Shown: one piece after another, positions 33,110 to 45,028 of the stretch
How the letters are laid out: each line of letters opens with the position of its first letter
Numbering within the stretch: position 1 is the first letter of the stretch
Source of the DNA: Auriscalpium vulgare
Taxonomy: Eukaryota; Basidiomycota; Agaricomycetes; Russulales; Auriscalpiaceae
NCBI GenBank assembly: GCA_019915015.1
Contig: JAHBBC010000015.1
Coordinates: 992,001 to 1,056,000 of the forward strand
DNA length: 64,000 nucleotides
Reading direction: 5' to 3'
Position numbers and translations under genes: made by a program
The notes under the pieces: generated by a model
The model's input: only the letters and a program-made list of their open reading frames with translations
Database searches by the model: none
What the model was told of the DNA's origin: nothing

Positions 33110-34453
33110 CTAGGCCTGCACCGCCTGCAACTTGCTCGCCGGGCTACTCACCGCGGACTCGACCTTAGGCGCATCTGGGATGGCAACGGCGGGTGCGAAC
33201 GGGTAGTCTGTATACCCGACCGCGCCCTTGGTGAAGTACGTCGGGCGGTTGGAGAAATTGAGGGGTAAATCCTCCCTCAGGCGGCGAACGAGATCAGGCT
33301 GAACAAAATAATGAGAAATCCGGTTCGGCAACAGAGGTGAACGTTACTCACGTTTGCGATGAAGGCACGTCCGTATGCGATGAGGTTGCCAGTCTTCTCT
33401 GCGGCCTCGATGCCGGATGCGCGGGTATACCCGCCGACCGAAATCAAAGGTCGGTCGCCCCAAATCTCGCGGATGAAGTCGTTGGACTCTATCGGATTGG
33501 CGGCATCATCCTCGCGCAGCATTAAAATGCCGTCAATGCGGGGCTCGATGACGTGGAGGTACGACAGGTCGGGATGCGTGTCGCGAACACGCCGCACCAG
33601 CGTGCTGTACGTAGGGACGGGGTCGTCCATGCCCATGTCTGCAGCGCTCCTCCGTCAATCAACCAGAACGACAGAAAATGCGCTGGAGACAAACCTTGGA
33701 ATTTCGCCCAGGGGCTGATGCGGAGCCCCGTCTTCTTCGCGCCGACGGCGGCTGTTACCGCGTCCAGCACCGCCAACGGGAACCGCAGGCGGTTCTCGAT
33801 ACTGCCTCCGTACTCATCCGTGCGGTTGTTCGTGTTGGTCTGTAGGAACTGGTCGAGGAGGTAGCCGTTGGCCATGTGGACTTCGACACCGTCGAAGCCA
33901 GCCTTCTCGACGGCGTTGCGGGCGGCGGTGACGTAGAATCCGATGAACTGGTGGATCTCGTCGACGGTCATCGGACGAGGAGGCTCGGTGAACGGCGGAA
34001 GGAGCTTGTCGCCGGAGCTGGTGTACGGATGTCCACCCTCTTCCTCAAGAACGTCCTTCTCGGCCCCTCGGCCGAGTGCCCAGAGCTGCAGGTAGATGAA
34101 AGAGCCCTTTGCATGGACAGAATCGACGATCTACGTCAGACCGGTGAGTAAAATAGATCAGCATGTGAGAAAAGTAGACTGCACACCTTTTTCCATCCCG
34201 CAATTTGGTCTTCGCTCCAGATACCAGGAACGTCTCTGTAGCCACCTGCTTGAGGGTGGATGAGGGTGGCTTCTGTGAGGAGAAGAGTACCCGGGGCGCT
34301 GGCACGCTGCTCGTAATATTGACGGTTGAGCTCGCCCAAGACGTGTCCGGGGCCCGCCCTGAAGCGAGTGAGGGGTGCCATAACGATACGTTGCTTCAGG
34401 GTAAGATCCCCCACAGTGATGGGTTGGAAGAGCGCGGAAGTGGAAGCGGACAT
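33110..34453 (-). CDS. Old Yellow Enzyme (NADPH dehydrogenase, FMN)
   Basis: Exons 34453..34187, 34130..33695, 33638..33352 and 33298..33110 code 392 aa. The TIM-barrel starts with LFQPITVGDLTLKQRIVMAPLTR, carries the substrate-binding pair His and Asn in HMANGYLLDQF, then RTDEYGGSIENRLRFPL, GLRISPWAKF, and the FMN-phosphate segment ISVGGYTRASG followed by AYGRAFIANPDLVRRL. These are standard Old Yellow Enzyme signatures. The enzyme reduces alpha,beta-unsaturated carbonyl compounds with NADPH; in fungi it serves detoxification or secondary metabolism. No cluster partner lies next to it. The intron between the second and third exons uses a GTTTGT donor. Confidence 0.92.
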
Positions 34454-35366
34454 TGCGTAGATTTCGAGGAGTTGAGAGGTTGAGAGGGAAAGTGTGTTTG
34501 TTGGCGGTAGTCATTTTCACGGCGACCTTTTATACCGGCCAGTCACCGTGCAGCCAGGGCAAAGAAGATACCACAACTGGTAGAGGCTGCCAGTAACAGT
34601 TCGTCAACCAGGGCGGGCTGACAGAGTCGCGAGCCTCGGACTATGGGTCAGTCGGATCCGCGGAGCCCAGTAGCCTCAATGATTCAGCTGAGAACGTTGT
34701 TGCCAGCAGTTCGCCGAGGAGTATGTGAGGAAAAGGGGAGAAGACTCGGACTCGGAGTGGTATGGCCGGCCCGCGGCATCAACGGTGTACAGTATGAGTG
34801 CACATAACGCTCCGTAAAAGTCAAGAAAGCCTCCCGACTCCGACTCAGACGGCGTGATGCTTGTAGTTGAAAAGCAGTAGTATGACATATCGACTAAGCG
34901 GAATATGACAAGATTTGGCCTTTTAGGACTTGAATATGCAAGTCATGTGACGGTAAGGCGCGGTATGGTAACTGTAAGCCTAGTTGCCTATTCATATGTT
35001 ACATATTCGTTTTCTTTCGAATTTACAGTGGCTGCTAAGCTCATTACCCTCTTCGACCTGTGTCATTGCGAGAAGCCCGAATGATTCAGCCTCCTGTCAG
35101 CAGCGAGGGTGTGCATGACATGGCAAGCACCGCCAAGCCCGGGAACCGCCTGCGTACCTCGCAGTCGTGTGTTGTGGTGAGTCTGGGCGCCGCGGCGACT
35201 ATCCACACACCAAGGCTATCGGATCGAGGACGGAAGCTGCAGGCATGGGTTGGGTGACTGACGATAATGATACAAAGGTGAGATGTACATAATCAGTCAA
35301 ACACGGTGTATGCTAGTATGGTGAGACAGAGTAATGGTTGACCATGAACCCCGGGAGCGGGATCAC
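34454..35366. other. intergenic, left side of the rearranged region
   Basis: About 900 bp with no supported gene between the Old Yellow Enzyme start and the FunK1 stop. Confidence 0.5.
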
Positions 35367-37645
35367 CTAAGAGACGTTGCCGTCCTCGAGGTCCGGCGTG
35401 GATTGGAGCAAGTTCGATGTCCTGCTCCCCGGCGGAGGGCTGAGAGGACCAATGTCATGAACAGCGCGACTTCGCTTGCCATTTCTATTGACACCGTCGG
35501 TTGTCGGTGGGTGCGCTGCGGCAATGTACATGGCCGGATCGCCACCCTTCCAGTAGGCGTTCTGCGATTCATGCAGACCCGCCTCAAAGACGGCTATGAC
35601 CGCGGTAGACGATGGTGGCGCTGGCGCTGGATCGGTCTCGTACAAATATAGAGGGGCGAACAGCTTGCGGAGATCCTGTATGATGTTGAAGCAGGGTGTT
35701 GGGATCGCTCCCAAAAAACCACGAGCATGCAAACCGGTGCCGCCAAAGAAGTGCGTCTTCCCTGCTCCTCCAACAATTGCCGTCCCAGCCTGATTCGGCC
35801 TGGAGCTGTCGAATGTTGTGTGGATTTCCTCGCGCAAATCGGCAAATTTCGTCGGGCGGTATTTCACGATCATATAAGTTAGGACGTGACAGAATGACTC
35901 TAGGTCGTCGCTGAGAGTGTGAGGCTTCGCGAGCGGGTCCAGCAGAAGAGCGGCGGAGATGAACTGCCATGTACCCTTTTATTTCTGTCAGAGAATGCAT
36001 CTCTACTGATTGGAAGAAGACTCACAGTTCGCCACTGCCGCCGGTGGCCCGGGGGCAAAGATATGTCTCTGCAGAGGTCCCAATCGATCAGAAGACCGCG
36101 TCCTTCTTCGTCAATCAAGATGTTCCCGGCGCTGACGTCCCTGTGTAGGATTTTTGCCTTCGTGTACGCGTCCGAGTGGGCTATGCATCCGTCAGTACAA
36201 ATTCGATACTCGGTAAGATACAGGGAGGCGCACCAGTGAGAGCATCATAAATGGCGACACACAGCTCCTTCGTCGACGAGAAGCGTTGGAGGGGTGCGCC
36301 GATGGTGAGGAAAGTCATGCGACAATGCGTGTGTCGGTAGACGTTGGACGTGAAGCAGGCCCAAGACTGTTCCTCGATGAAGTCCTGACTACGCGTGGAC
36401 TGGCCGGGAAGGTCACCACCGCACCCAAGCTTCGCAATGCGCTGCACGCCGGCCTTCTCCAGCTTGTCATAGATGTCCGTCTCCTTGGCCATGTCCTCGA
36501 TATCGATGCGCCACGAGTCCTTGATGTACACGACCCTCTTGCCGTCCAGGTCCCACGCATAGTAGCCAAACGTCCCCCTGCCTGCCATCGAGCGATTGTA
36601 GACGTGCGCGCTGGGTCCGACGAAGAAGCGCTCCGTCGCGGTCTTCTCGTCGTAGACCATGATTTTGTGCAGCTCGGTGTCCGTGCGCAGGATAGGGAGA
36701 TACTTCTTGCCTGTCTTCCGCGCGGCTGCGAACCCGTTGCGCGCAAGTTTGGCTTCAGAAGAGGAGGGAGGGGACACGGTGACGTCGTAGCCGCGCTGCT
36801 TGTTGTCGAGATGGTTGAACCGCCAGAGGAATTCAGCCAACGTGCCCGGGTCCTCCCGCCAGTTGAAGCGTTCTGTCACGACGGTTCCGGCACGGTCCCA
36901 CCGCAAGATGCGGGCGTAGTCATCGAGCAAGACAACAGAAAATGCGCACTCGCGGAACTGGGCCTGGAACTGAGCGACGGCGTACGACGTGATCTGGCCG
37001 CGATTCGCCACAGCCTCTTTGGAGGCATGAAGGAACGATTTTTCGTGATTGTTCTCGCCTCTCTTGAGCGACGGGAGATTGTTGAAGGGGTCGTGCGCGC
37101 GAGGTTTGCGCTCGATGACGAGCTCCATCTTGCGCCACACGGGGTCCTGTCCGGGAGCGACCACGCTGATATCAGGTTTCAGCTCTTTGGGATGCTCCGG
37201 GTCGGAGGTGTGGTGTGTGTCGAGGAACTGGAGGTTAGGGCAGAGTTTGCGTTTCTCGATTTCGGCGATCTGCATGGTAAGTGGATTAGGTGGCCTGTCT
37301 CTGCACCAAACAAGTAACGGCACTCACAAAGCTCGCCTCCGACAAGGCTGAGTTCTTGGGAAACTTCTTGGAGGAGGGCTTCTTGACAGGCTTCCCTTTT
37401 GCGTCTCTCGGGGGAGGGACGAATTCGTCGAAGAACTGGGAGACAGGCATGGGGCCGATGAAACGGGAGCCCATCTCGACAGCAAGACGGTTGTGCGTAA
37501 CCGCGGCGGTGTCCGTCGCAGTGGAGAACGGTTCAAACCCTGCGTTTTTGAACTGCGGCGGTGTGCTGTGAAGAGACGCGTCGCTCGCGAGTGGAATGCC
37601 GCCGCGCGGGGGAGTCGATTGGAGGGGAGTGCTGACGGGCAACAT
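35367..37645 (-). CDS. FunK1-type fungal protein kinase, copy 1
   Basis: Exons 37645..37328, 37269..36234, 36180..36026 and 35975..35367 code 705 aa. The N-terminal third is the FunK1-specific region (RFIGPMPVSQFFDEFVP; PDISVVAPGQDP; RKPRAHDPFNN); the kinase core follows, with the catalytic loop LHRDVSAGNILID and LLIDWDLC, where DWD replaces DFG as is usual in this family. After the core come GTWQFISAALL and an acidic/Pro-rich tail. FunK1 kinases are expanded in mushroom-forming fungi; their targets are mostly unknown. The first 430 bp are almost the same as the right-hand copy at 63284. The gene faces away from the secreted-protein gene at 40827. Confidence 0.88.
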
Positions 37646-37865
37646 GTTGGCTCAGTTGACAGGAAGGAGAGGGGGAGAGAGCGTCATTTACCTGAGATAA
37701 TGCGACTATTTATTGGGCTGCTTTGCGTGTGGCCGGACGGGGTCGCGGTCACGGACAGAGTCATGGTCGCGCGCAGGTTCCATTGTTCGCGCTCACAACG
37801 GGCCGGCACCCGCAGCTCGGCCAGGCCAACCATTTCCCACGGGGCCCACGCCCTCACTGGGCAAG
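36895..37865 (-). repeat. inverted duplication block A, left copy
   Basis: FunK1 exon 1, its first intron, part of exon 2 and about 220 bp of upstream DNA, repeated in inverse orientation at 63075-64000. The copy continues beyond the window, so the inner limit at 36895 is only where the right copy is cut. Exon 1 is identical; the first intron has a 4 bp TATA difference; one codon in exon 2 differs (Ala here, Asp there). Confidence 0.9.
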
Positions 37866-39969
37866 TACTCTACTTTACCAAAGCAATAGTAGTTAGTACT
37901 TTGGAATCGAGCACCAGTACACTAGGGCTGTCACGGATCGACGTGGGTGAGGTCGTTGAAGGTCAGGACTTGGGTTTGCAAGAACCGACGGTGGACGGCC
38001 TCGGCATCTCGGCCAATCTGTTAGCAGCCACTCCGAGCTGCCGCCGCCGTCGTTGCGCTCTCATACCAACGGCCCTCCGGGCGAACCTGGTTCCTAACCT
38101 AACGGTTCCTGGTTCGGCGTACCCAGTCACGTACTGATTGGTAGTCAAATTGGTTCCGTGAGAAAAGCACAGTGCTACTACTGAGCATGCTTCAGAACCG
38201 GGGAGTTACGTCGCTCAAATAATCGGGCAGCATGCTACAATATTCGGAGTTTTATGCGTAGTTGTTGGAGAGGTGTCGGAACACGGTGAGTTGGAGATGG
38301 AACCCGCTCGGACCTTTCGACTCCGACGCAGGTGAAACCTCGGTTTCCTTTTTCATCTGCCAGTTTGGTCAGTGGCCCTCGAGTAACTCTGCCTTCAACT
38401 GCCTGATCGTCCATCTCGACCGCATAGCTATACTGTGTGCCTTCAATATTTGAGTCAAGTCATCTCGGTGCCACCGAGTGTAGCCTGAATGAGCCGATGC
38501 AGAGCAGGCACAAGCACATCGACGACACCGGCTTCTGGCTCAACAGCATTGTGGCTATCTACTACAACACGACAAAAAGTCATACCAGGAGTTCAACTGG
38601 AAAACCGTGACGGATTGGAAGGAAGACGACAAAGAGAAGTCATCAACATCTAAGTCGTCAGGTACAAGGTGATACACGTCCATGGCTAGTCATACAATCA
38701 ATGCAAGCGTACAATGCGGGGTGGTCAGCCAAGGAACATTTATGGAGTCACAAAGAACGTACCGGAACGTTGTCGCAGGTTGGACGGGCTCGAAGACGAA
38801 GCCGACGCGCCTCCCAGTGCTTCTGCAAAAATTGATAAGTTTGCAGCAAACCAAACCGACGAACACCTGCCTGGTGGCGGTCGGGAGTGGATGGTTGGTT
38901 CATGTGACGGAACACATGCCGCACCGACTGAGACTAAACTGAGCACATATATTATCAGCCTGAATGTAATGATCCATACCTGAAAAGTCGGGAAGCTCCA
39001 CATCCATAAGTTCGTTGGTAAAATTAAGATCAATAGTTGCAGCCACGGGCTCGACAGTAGTCTCCTGTTCGGATGCCTGGCTAGCCACCATGGAGTTCGA
39101 ACGACGCCTAAAAGACAATGTAACACACCAGCTATGACTAATAAGAGAGTACTCACCGCACAGCCGACAAACACGAGCATCGGAGGATAAGAAGGCATCC
39201 ACCCCCACCTCGTCTTCGCTCATGAGGAGCGGCCCATCATCCGACAATACAGGGGTAAGATGATCTACGGGATGTCAGAGGATGTCGATCTCAAAACAGG
39301 AACCCACATCCGGGCAACCACAAGGTTCGTCGTCAACTCTGACGCGAACTCTTCGCAAAAAACCATCGACAGATTGGCGTTTTTTGAGCATTTGTGTGCA
39401 ATTGATGTGGTGGAAAGCAGGCGGCGCGGCGACAGCCACGCCGAAATTCGCACGCTCACAAGCAAACGTCACGGTCACAAGGCGTGATTTCCATTTTGAG
39501 TGACCTTCAGAGCCTGACAAGACCTAGTCCCGATAGTACCTATCGGAACCAGGAATTGACATCAGTGTCTAGCATCAACTACAGCCTATTTCGAACCGTC
39601 TAAGTTGCTCTCCGCGGTGTGCAGACTGTCATACACACTGACCATTGCCTCTGAGGCAATCGATGTAACTTCACGCCTGGTCGGACTGTCCTGCTGGTCG
39701 TACTGGGTTCAAACTGGGTTGATCGGGTGCTGACCGTCGTGAGCTGGAGCCTGGTGCGTATCAGTTTGAATCTCCACGAGCACTGACGAAGTTGACTAGC
39801 ATATCAGTTTTCTTGCACGGTCTTGAAGACCATGTATGCCCAGCCATGCAAGATGTCGTACTCGAGAAGAGTCGAACGTAGAGATGAGTCACGCACTTCA
39901 AGTCGGCCCTGGTCCCTCTGTTTGATCCGACATGCAACTTGACGACGACGGATCTCTCCCAATACTTCA
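37866..39969. other. spacer between blocks A and B, left copy
   Basis: About 2.1 kb that has no counterpart in the right copy. A weak minus-strand frame (39223 down to 38740) begins MSEDEVGVDAFLSSDARVCRLCG, with intron-like signals whose splicing changes frame; I could not make a convincing gene. A segment at 37886-37955 (TAGTTAGTACTTT...GACGTGGGTGAGG) is similar to 44085-44145. Confidence 0.4.
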
Positions 39970-40600
39970 CCATGCTCAGCATTGGCACTGGACCAGTATG
40001 GTTGAGCAACCGAACGGCAAGGAACAGTGACATCGCTCTCCGCGCGCGGGCATCCGCCAGGTCATTTGATACTGCTCAAACATTTACCAAATTGAATCCC
40101 TCCACTGATTGACGGTCACCAGCAGGTACTGCGCGCTGCTCCTAGTGCGCACCGAAAGCTCGACGGGTTGATCATTCGGATGTTTTACCTCCACTCGCGA
40201 GTCTACCGCGCCTTTTCAGGATTGGCGCTCGGATGTGTGTTCATGACGGGGATTTGGCTTGTGCGAGACGTGCCCGCAAGCCTATGTGGAACTGTCGCCG
40301 TCTGCGTTCAATGTGGGTCAATTGCGGGCTGTCGTTCGGGTTGCGGTAGCTCGTCGACATCTGTCGTGAAGATACCTCCACCAGCAGCATCCCGTACGCA
40401 AAACCAACCGGCAGTTCAAAAACAACTCAAAAGTACAGAAAGATTGGAGAGTTCGAGTGATGCTGTTAGCTTGAGCGGCGGAGGTATCTTCTACGTACTC
40501 GGATATGGTTCCCAGAGTCATCGCCTCGGGCGCGGGCTAGACCAGCAAATTTTCTGACACCCGACGATGCTGACGCCTACTTGCCGTGAGCGTCCTCTTC

Positions 40601-40607
40601 TATAAAT
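40601..40607 (+). promoter_or_regulatory. TATA box of the secreted-protein gene
   Basis: TATAAAT, kept in the inverted copy at 61756-61762. A 5' UTR intron (40679-40737, GTAAGC...TATAG) also has a counterpart there. Both lie between the TATA box and the ATG. Confidence 0.6.
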
Positions 40608-40826
40608 CGTCTGCCTGCTTGCAGCTCGGTTTCTCCAGCTTCTGCTCATTTCGCATTTTATTTTACAGGCACTGGCTGGTAAGCTACATCTGTCCTCCCG
40701 GCTAGACAGGCTGTGTATTGACGACGCTCACTTATAGCCTTCACGACTTTATCTTCAATTTCACCTCTTTGATTCATCTGCACACCCCTGCAAGCTTACT
40801 TCGACATACCGCCTCTATCTCAAGTC

Positions 40827-42191
40827 ATGCACTCCTCGACCGTTGCCGTTCTCCTTCTTTCCATAGCTGCCGGACAGTCTGCCATCGCCGCACCCACCCA
40901 GTTCGTGCTCGTCCCAGATTGATATAGTCGTTCCACGAGTTCTGACATATGGCGTCTCAGGTGGACCAAAGTTGAGGCCCGCGACGCTGAGCTTGATGCC
41001 CGCACGCAAAATTCTCGCGCACTGCTAGCCGTCGACGAGCGCAGCCTGTTCAGCACCGTCAAGGATGCCGCCGAGAAAGGTATTGACGATGTGGGAGACG
41101 TATTTTTCCGCCGGGACGAGGACGAGGACGACAATGACGATCATGACGACAACGACAACGACGAGCAAGTGCAGGCATCGAGGTTAGTCTCGCTATATGT
41201 TATTCTCAGACGAGAAACTGAGCAATTGCTGCTATTAGGCGCACTCTGGACGAACTGCTCGAACGTGAGCTGGACGAGCGCTCGTTTGCGAGTGCATTGA
41301 TCCCTAAGCTTGGAAAGTTGCTGCCTCTCATCCCCCCGGGGTTCACTGGCAATTTCCGTGTGCATCATTCCTCCGCGGCACCGGACGCCCTGGCGGCGAC
41401 TGCGACTGCTCCCGTAGACGCGCCCCCTGCGGTGGGTGGGACAGCAGTCCCCGCTGAGTAAGGTCACCGTCTATGAACAGCTCAGATCGTGAAACTAACC
41501 GATGAACCGTAGGCGAGACGTTGTGGAGTACCTCGCTCAGCGTGGTGTCATCCTTTCGAAACCGCCGAAGGTGAAGACTCCCCCCACCGAGTAAGTTCAC
41601 TGTCTGCGAACAGCTCAGATCGTGAAACTAATCGATGGACCGTAGGCGAGACGTTGTGGAGTACCTCGCTCAGCGTGGTGTCATCCTTTCGAAACCGCCG
41701 AGGGTGAAGACTACCCCCACTGAGTAAGTTCACTGTCTGCGAACAGCTCAGATCGTGAAACTAACCGATGGACCGTAGGCGAGATGTTGTGGAGTACCTC
41801 ACTCAGCGTGATGCCCTCGAGGACTACTTGGCCAACGAGCTCTCCGGGCGCAGCTTTGTCAGCGATGTAATCGGACTGTACGTCTTTTTTATCCGGAGGC
41901 TTATACAAGTGCTAACATGCTCATGCCTGTCTTACAATCTCGTCGATTCACGGCGTTGAACATCTTCTCTCGATCTCGATGCAATACACGGGCTGACATT
42001 TTTCATCTATGAGTAGCGATCCTGGGCTTTTCGGAGGGCATGGGCCTGTAGTCAACTTTAACCCCAAACTTTCCAGGCCTTTCCTTGGCCAGGGCCCGGA
42101 GATCAGGCCTGCGACTGCACCATCTCCGACATCAGCTCTGCCTTCTTCCACCGCAATTGCACTATCATCTTCCATTGGTGAGGATATATGA
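40827..42191 (+). CDS. secreted protein with triplicated exon, copy 1 (novel family)
   Basis: Seven exons: 40827..40900, 40961..41182, 41239..41457, 41513..41590, 41646..41723, 41779..41877, 42014..42191; 315 aa. A signal peptide (MHSSTVAVLLLSIAAGQSAIA, cleavage near AAP) is followed by a charged region WTKVEARDAELDART, an Asp/Glu/Asn-rich tract, RRTLDELLERELDERSF, an Ala/Pro-rich linker, then three copies of RDVVEYLAQR (third: RDVVEYLTQRDALEDYLANE) from three tandem exons, and a Gly/Pro-rich end LFGGHGPVVNFNPKLSRP. The six coding introns agree in phase and all have GT-AG ends. The last intron (136 bp) and the final exon are less certain, and an additional 3' exon is possible. I do not recognise the family. 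Confidence 0.7.
41458..41778 (+). repeat. 133 bp tandem intron+exon repeat
   Basis: Unit 41458-41590 is repeated at 41591-41723, and the intron half again at 41724-41778 before the third, diverged exon. Exon starts are exactly 133 bp apart (41513, 41646, 41779). The inverted copy of the gene has only one such unit. Confidence 0.9.
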
Positions 42192-43047
42192 CTAGTCACG
42201 ACCGTGCTAATGCCCTCACCACAGCCGCCGCGACGATGAGTAAGAATTCTTTTTCATTTATGCGCACACTCAAGCTCATGCGTGACAACTCACAGTGTGG
42301 CGAGGGTCATGTCCATGTTCTCCAGGGCGCTGAATGAGCTTGATTAGACTGGATATTGCCTTAGAACTCGCGAATCAGAGCGACATGATATCCGTCAGAT
42401 ATATTATATGCCGATGAATTCAGGAAGAACCCACTAATATACCAGGTCGTCTGGCCCATCAGCCCCGATTCCAGCCATCGGTTGTCGTGGCCTCGTTCGC
42501 CTTTCAAAATTCACGATGAGCTGCCTCACTTCTGTTAGTCCCGGTTATGCCGACTGTCCGATACATGTTTGGCCGTTCAAAAATGTGCCGACAACCCAGA
42601 GGTCCCTGTTGTCCTTGGTGATGCGTTAGCACTACGTCCACACAAGGGTATGTTTGTAATTGTGAGCCTTATAGTATCCCCCTCTCTCTGACTTGACGCT
42701 TTTGCTAGAAGAAGACAACCCGGTTTCTCTCACAACTGCGCCACCAGTTCCATTTGTAGTCCGCACGCTCCGAGCACAACAATTCCAATGTCTATTCTAC
42801 CACAGCGCCACTGCTCGCTTTGTTGCCTGGCGCCTTCATTTCATCGGAGACAAAACAGAAGCAGAACAAATCAGCAACGTGGTGCGTTTGGGCCATCGGC
42901 TTGTTGTTGTCTGGTCTACCGTCTGTGGTCCACTAGATCTTGAAGCATATAAGAGCAGGGTGTGCTCCGGTGTTGTATCATAACCACTTCCTCTCAAACT
43001 TCTACCCCGTCGACCTCTCAATCTTTCACTCGCCTTGTCTCTGTCAG
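42192..43047. other. intergenic; end of block B
   Basis: Block B similarity ends near 42530. From there to 43047 no gene is supported. A TATA-like ATATAAG near 42948 precedes the next gene. Confidence 0.4.
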
Positions 43048-44042
43048 ATGGCCACGACCGAGTATGATCTTCCCGTCGACGCTGGCGTCGCGGAACTCAA
43101 TATCAGCAAGGAACTATGTAAGCCTCAGCTATGAACCTGAATATATGATACTAACTGTATGATCCAGACTGTCGCTGGCGCCGCTGTTGTCCCAGATCGT
43201 ACCACTGGTGACGCCGCTGTCGTCCCAGACTGTGCCAGTAAGGACATTGCCGGTACATGCTGCGGCAGTGAGGCCGATGTCGGCTCAGACCGCGCCGCGC
43301 AGCAGAACACCCCTTGAACGCAGCTCAAGACTCCACATCCGCGCTGATGAGAAACGCACACTTCTATCTTTGCAAGACGCGGTACTATCTCGATATCAGC
43401 ATGTCGGGTCTTCTGAAAGCGCACACCTTCTGCTCTGCGGACGCCTATCTGAAGTGGCTGGTGCCCTTCTTATTTTCTTCTTCTTGAGACCGATGTACGT
43501 TTTCTTGGAGATCGCAATTGTTGTCGTGGAGGACCGCAGTGACGACTTTGGCGGTGAGCATTGCTCAATCCGAGACTGACGCAGGCATCTCACATGATCA
43601 TATCAGAAACCAAGGCAGTCTCTGCGCAATTCTCAGAAGACTACGAGAGGATCTACAAGGAGAGCTTCAAGGAGCGATTTGAGAGTCACTTTGTCAAGTG
43701 GAAGACGGAAGAATGGGACCCAGTCGAGCTCTCACCCTACGACCAATGTCGTTTGATCGCTCTTGGCGGTGAGTGTGAACGTCGCCTTGCGTGCACAGAC
43801 GCTCACACGGTGGGAATGCAGATGACGAATCTATCATGGCACTGACCTACTGGCGGGTTCTGCAAAGTGAGCAGGATCCGTGGGCTCAGCCGTCGATCGA
43901 GCGGCTCTTCCAGCTGTCGACCATGTTCAAAGCATTCCGGCAGTCTGAAGGTAACAACACAAGGTTCATTGAGGCGGTGGCTGTCGCGCGGCGTACACAG
44001 GAGCGCGTCGAGGAGCAACTGGAGCTTTGGTCCATAGCGTAG
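43048..44042 (+). CDS. hypothetical helical protein, 5' half unresolved
   Basis: The last two exons are clear: 43607..43768 and 43822..44042, joined in phase by GTGAGT...TGCAG, coding ETKAVSAQFSEDYERIY...LSPYDQCRLIALGDDESIMALTYWRVLQ and ending RRTQERVEEQLELWSIA. The region is charged and mostly helical. Upstream, an ATG at 43048 (MATTEYDLPVDAGVAELN) and exon-like pieces with a repeated AAVVPD motif (43168-43245) and a segment MRNAHFYLCKTRYYLDISMSG (43350-43412) look coding, but I could not join them without a frame conflict. The gene may therefore be partly decayed, or may use unusual splicing. Family not recognised. Confidence 0.42.
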
Positions 44043-45028
44043 GAAGACTAGCTCGGAGCATTCTTGAGATGTTGTTGTCCCTGTAGTTAGTACTTTACTA
44101 GTAAGCACCACTGGTACGCAGGGGCTGTGAATTGACGTGGGCGAGATGTGCATGCAATTGCAGGGCGGACTGGTGAAGGTCTGGACTCCAGACTTCGCTG
44201 AACTCGAGACACCCGGCGCCAAGTCTATATTGTCAGGCAATCCTGCACGTCAAGTCGAGAGCTCTTCGTCGAGACTATAAGTGGCTCTCTCTCCTGTCTT
44301 GAGGCGTACTCAAGAAGGAGTAGTACAAACACCAAGGAGCAACACCACTATAGCCGCCCACCATCTGCTGTCCCTGAAAAATAGTGACGTAGAGTCAAGA
44401 CATATGTCCGGAAGAAGTCGTAGCAGCCGTGGGCGTAGAAGCCAGCCAGTATGCCCCCAACCCTGCCCCCGACCTCTGATATCACGCGCGCAGTGACAGA
44501 GCAGCAAGTCGACGACCCGTCTCCCGAAGGCCTAGGGACGTGCAGCATGACCACATTGCAGCGCGTCATGCGGTAACGCGGTGCCGTGAATCGAAGCCGC
44601 GAGCCTGCATTCCCCACAGCTTCTGTCGACCGCAGAACACATGGCCGCGATGCATGTGCCCGAGGGCGCGCGGCCGCCCGTGCTCCCGCGCCCGAGTTCG
44701 CTCGAGGCCGCGGGCATGCCATGTCGGCAGCGAGATCGTGCGGGTCGCCTGATCGGGGGCGGACAGTCCAGGGCGGCCACGTGAATGGGACGGTCGTGTG
44801 CCGGGAGCGCACAGAGTCCCCATAGGATAGATCCTAGATTATATCGAGCATGCAATACATGGTATCAGACCAAGGCCGCGCTGTACTGCCAGCACATGCA
44901 AAATAGTATCCTACACCCGCGATACAGATGAGCAACTCACAGAGATACACCCTTCCTTCTGTTCCATCCATTCACAGTTCTGTTCTGTCCTGTCCTGTCC
45001 GCCTGCACTCGCGCACCCGCGCCTGCTA
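44043..45028. other. intergenic, nothing recognised
   Basis: About 1 kb between the hypothetical gene and the NMNAT stop. Its start (44085-44145) resembles 37886-37955 of the left spacer. Confidence 0.45.

Larger units (their letters stand above)
39970..42530 (+). repeat. inverted duplication block B, left copy
   Basis: Matches 60040-62400 in inverse orientation. It includes the promoter, the secreted-protein gene and about 300 bp downstream. Many substitutions and small indels separate the copies, clearly more than in block A. Confidence 0.9.

Noticed and set aside
36286..37317. 343-codon plus-strand frame opposite FunK1
   Set aside because: Shadow of the FunK1 coding strand; no independent signal.
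38740..39247. Minus-strand frames beginning MSEDEVGVDAFL
   Set aside because: The plausible 49 bp intron changes frame and the continuation is not convincing; kept only as a note in the spacer entry.
40168..40557. Open frames upstream of the secreted gene, also open in the inverted copy
   Set aside because: Conserved because the promoter block is duplicated; indels shift the frame between copies and no shared start codon is present.
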